Assembly: GCF_900089495.1 (NCBI RefSeq)
Contig: NZ_LT605203.1
Location: 242,184 to 306,183 of the forward strand
Source: Thiomonas sp. X19
GTDB lineage: Bacteria > Pseudomonadota > Gammaproteobacteria > Burkholderiales > Burkholderiaceae_C
Reading direction: 5' to 3'
DNA: 64,000 nt
The translations under genes were made by a program, and so were the position numbers. Below are positions 62,537-64,000 of this stretch, piece by piece (the stretch's first letter is position 1; each line of letters opens with the position of its first letter). A model generated the notes under the pieces. The model searched no databases. It was given only the letters and a program-made list of their open reading frames with translations, and was not told where the DNA came from.

Positions 62537-64000
62537 TGACCCCTTTGTCTTCTCACCCAGCGGGTGAACGTTCCGGGGTATGGCATGGGGTTTGGATTTC
62601 GCGTCAAGCAACTCGACTATGACCTGACGCCGGTGGCCGGTCTGGCCCTTGTCGGTCATCACCTCAAGCGCCTCGATCCTCTGTTCAAACGCCTGGATGC
62701 CCAGTGGCCTTGCCGCGGCGGACTGCCGCCCAGCACACTGATGCGCAGCTATGTTGGCTTGCTCGCGCAGAGCAAGAGCGACTTCGATGCCATCGAAGGC
62801 TTTCGAGGCGATCGTTTCTTCCAGGAGGCGCTGGGTCTGGTGGGTGTGCCGTCCTCGCCCACCCTGCGCCAGCGCCTGGATGCGCAGGCCGCCCTGTGGT
62901 TTGACTTCACCTCCCAGGCGATTGAAGCGCTGCTGCGCAAGAGCCAACCGGACTATGGTCTTTTGCCTTGCGGTCATGTGCCGCTGGACATCGACACCTT
63001 CGCGATGGACAACTCGGGCACAGCCAAGGATGGGGTGAGCCGCACCTACGCGGGGGTCGATGGCTACTGCCCGCTGGCGGCCTACCTGGGCACGCATGGG
63101 TTTTGCCTGGAGTTCGCCCTACGTCCGGGCGCGCAGCACTCGGCTTCGGAGACGACCTACAACCTCGAGACGGCCGTGCCCATGGCGCAGCGCCTGTCGA
63201 CCGCAGGCCCCAAGGCGCCGATTCTCGTGCGCATGGATGCGGGGTTTTGCTCGGCCGCCTTGATGGCCGACATGCAGCGCTGCAACAGGCCAGGACTGCC
63301 CCGGGTCGATGTTCTGATCAAGTGGAATCCCCGCAAGACCGATCCTCTGGAGGTCTTGCGACGGCAGGAACTGGAAGGGGGTTTGTTGTGGCAGCATCCG
63401 CGCGCAGGCAAGCGCGTGGCGGTTTGGGAGGTGGCCGTGCAGGTCGAAGGCATCGCCCATCGCCTGCGCCGCATTGTGCGCATCACGGAGCGCACCGTCG
63501 ATGCCCGTGGCCAGCAGTTTTTGGTCCCCGAGATCATCTTGGAGGGCTGGACGACAAGCTTGCCCAAGGCCATCAGCGCCGAGGCGATCATCGACCTGTA
63601 CGCCGGGCACGCTACGCACGAGCAGTTCCATGCGGAATTCAAAACCGACATGGATCTGGAGCGACTGCCCTCGGGGAAGTTCGACACGAACGATCTTGTC
63701 TGCCAGCTTGCGGCCCTGACGATGAACGTGCTGCGCCTCATGGGGCAGCAAGGGCTGCTGGGGCCGCATGCACCGGTGCGCCATGCGGCCAGGCGACGGC
63801 GTCTGAAGACTGTGATCCAGGAACTTGTCATCCGCGCAGCACGCGTGATCAACCATGGCGGGCGGCTGTGGTTGGGACTGGGCGCCAACGACAAGGCAGC
63901 CCGTGCCTTTTGCGATCTGCATGCGCAGTTCGCCGCCAGCGGCTGAAGACGCAGTCCAAGCTTTCCCAGCACCCCAAGACGCTGGCCACAAGGGCTCAGC
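62537..64000 (+). mobile_element. IS1380-family insertion sequence, right end at or beyond the window edge
   Basis: The transposase gene is complete. A left end TGACCCCTTTGTC near 62537 resembles the complement of the last visible bases (TGAGCCCTTGTG read from about 63996 leftward), suggesting terminal repeats, so the element probably ends within a few bases of the window edge. The target duplication cannot be checked. Confidence 0.7.
62585..63946 (+). CDS. IS1380-family transposase
   Basis: A 453-residue DDE transposase. Catalytic acids: Asp in DIDTFAMDNSG near 138, Asp in LVRMDAGFCSAA near 218 and Glu in HEQFHAEFKTDMDLERLPSGKF near 352 followed by the family's Phe-x-Thr-Asn stretch. The ATG at 62585 (MGFGFRVKQ) is preferred; a GTG 21 bases upstream is also possible. 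The gene has no internal stop and looks functional. Confidence 0.92.
   Translation: MGFGFRVKQLDYDLTPVAGLALVGHHLKRLDPLFKRLDAQWPCRGGLPPSTLMRSYVGLLAQSKSDFDAIEGFRGDRFFQEALGLVGVPSSPTLRQRLDAQAALWFDFTSQAIEALLRKSQPDYGLLPCGHVPLDIDTFAMDNSGTAKDGVSRTYAGVDGYCPLAAYLGTHGFCLEFALRPGAQHSASETTYNLETAVPMAQRLSTAGPKAPILVRMDAGFCSAALMADMQRCNRPGLPRVDVLIKWNPRKTDPLEVLRRQELEGGLLWQHPRAGKRVAVWEVAVQVEGIAHRLRRIVRITERTVDARGQQFLVPEIILEGWTTSLPKAISAEAIIDLYAGHATHEQFHAEFKTDMDLERLPSGKFDTNDLVCQLAALTMNVLRLMGQQGLLGPHAPVRHAARRRRLKTVIQELVIRAARVINHGGRLWLGLGANDKAARAFCDLHAQFAASG

Overview
The window reads as chromosomal DNA of a high-GC betaproteobacterium of the order Burkholderiales, possibly a Thiomonas-like organism (genus inferred from gene content and order only). 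The order-level call rests on two gene blocks: rsmA-surA-lptD divergent from amgK-murU-pepP-ubiH-like, and smg-dprA-LysM divergent from def-fmt-htpX, together with yajC-secD-secF and an AcoR / aldehyde dehydrogenase / DUF779 block. Most of the window is densely coded, ordinary core genome. Three intact-looking insertion sequences of different families (IS4, IS1182, IS1380) interrupt it, and the last 6 kb is a lower-GC accessory segment.

Layout. 0.3-4.2 kb: small lipoproteins, a trypsin-like protease, a transglutaminase-like protein, a universal stress protein, a small secreted protein and a DksA-like protein whose own ribosome binding site has been cut away by an IS4 element (4.18-5.50 kb). 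5.6-8.5 kb: a ferritin-like protein, a conserved unknown protein paired with a diguanylate cyclase, and a DUF3096 peptide. 8.5-18.2 kb: a giant cyclic beta-1,2-glucan synthase (2946 codons) behind a slipin gene. 18.4-20 kb: a small conserved protein and glutaryl-CoA dehydrogenase. 20.2-24.1 kb: DUF2784 protein and the YajC-SecD-SecF translocase accessory complex, ended by a perfect hairpin. 24.1-30.8 kb: lipoprotein, smg, dprA, LysM protein, and divergent def, fmt, htpX. 30.8-36 kb: holin-like membrane protein, purB, a glutathione S-transferase, then a leftward dioxygenase-esterase-DoxX operon that resembles quinone or catechol detoxification modules. 36.1-40.4 kb: an AcoR-type sigma-54 activator divergent from an aldehyde dehydrogenase gene with a near-consensus -24/-12 promoter and upstream dyads, followed by DUF779. 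40.6-46.8 kb: pncC-pgpA-thiL (overlapping), an IS1182 element flanked by CTAG, and maeB. 47.1-48.0 kb: a secreted RNase Sa-like ribonuclease overlapping its barstar-type inhibitor. 48.2-57.9 kb: outer-membrane biogenesis (rsmA, surA, lptD) divergent from peptidoglycan recycling (amgK, murU), pepP and a UbiH-family hydroxylase. 57.9-64 kb: AraC regulator, two lipoproteins that share a duplicated leader and signal-peptide segment, and an IS1380 element that reaches the window edge.

How genes work together. LptD, SurA, SecDF-YajC, the cyclic glucan synthase, slipin and AmgK-MurU all serve the cell envelope. AcoR, aldehyde dehydrogenase and DUF779 form a self-contained regulated oxidation unit. 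The ribonuclease and barstar form a toxin-inhibitor pair. No tRNA, rRNA, CRISPR array or known riboswitch was recognised.

The observations most worth following are the duplicated leader/signal cassette on two unrelated lipoproteins, the overlapping ribonuclease-barstar pair, the IS4 insertion exactly between Shine-Dalgarno and start codon of the dksA-like gene, the diguanylate cyclase with a degenerate histidine-kinase-like tail, and the dioxygenase-esterase-DoxX operon with its operator-like dyad.
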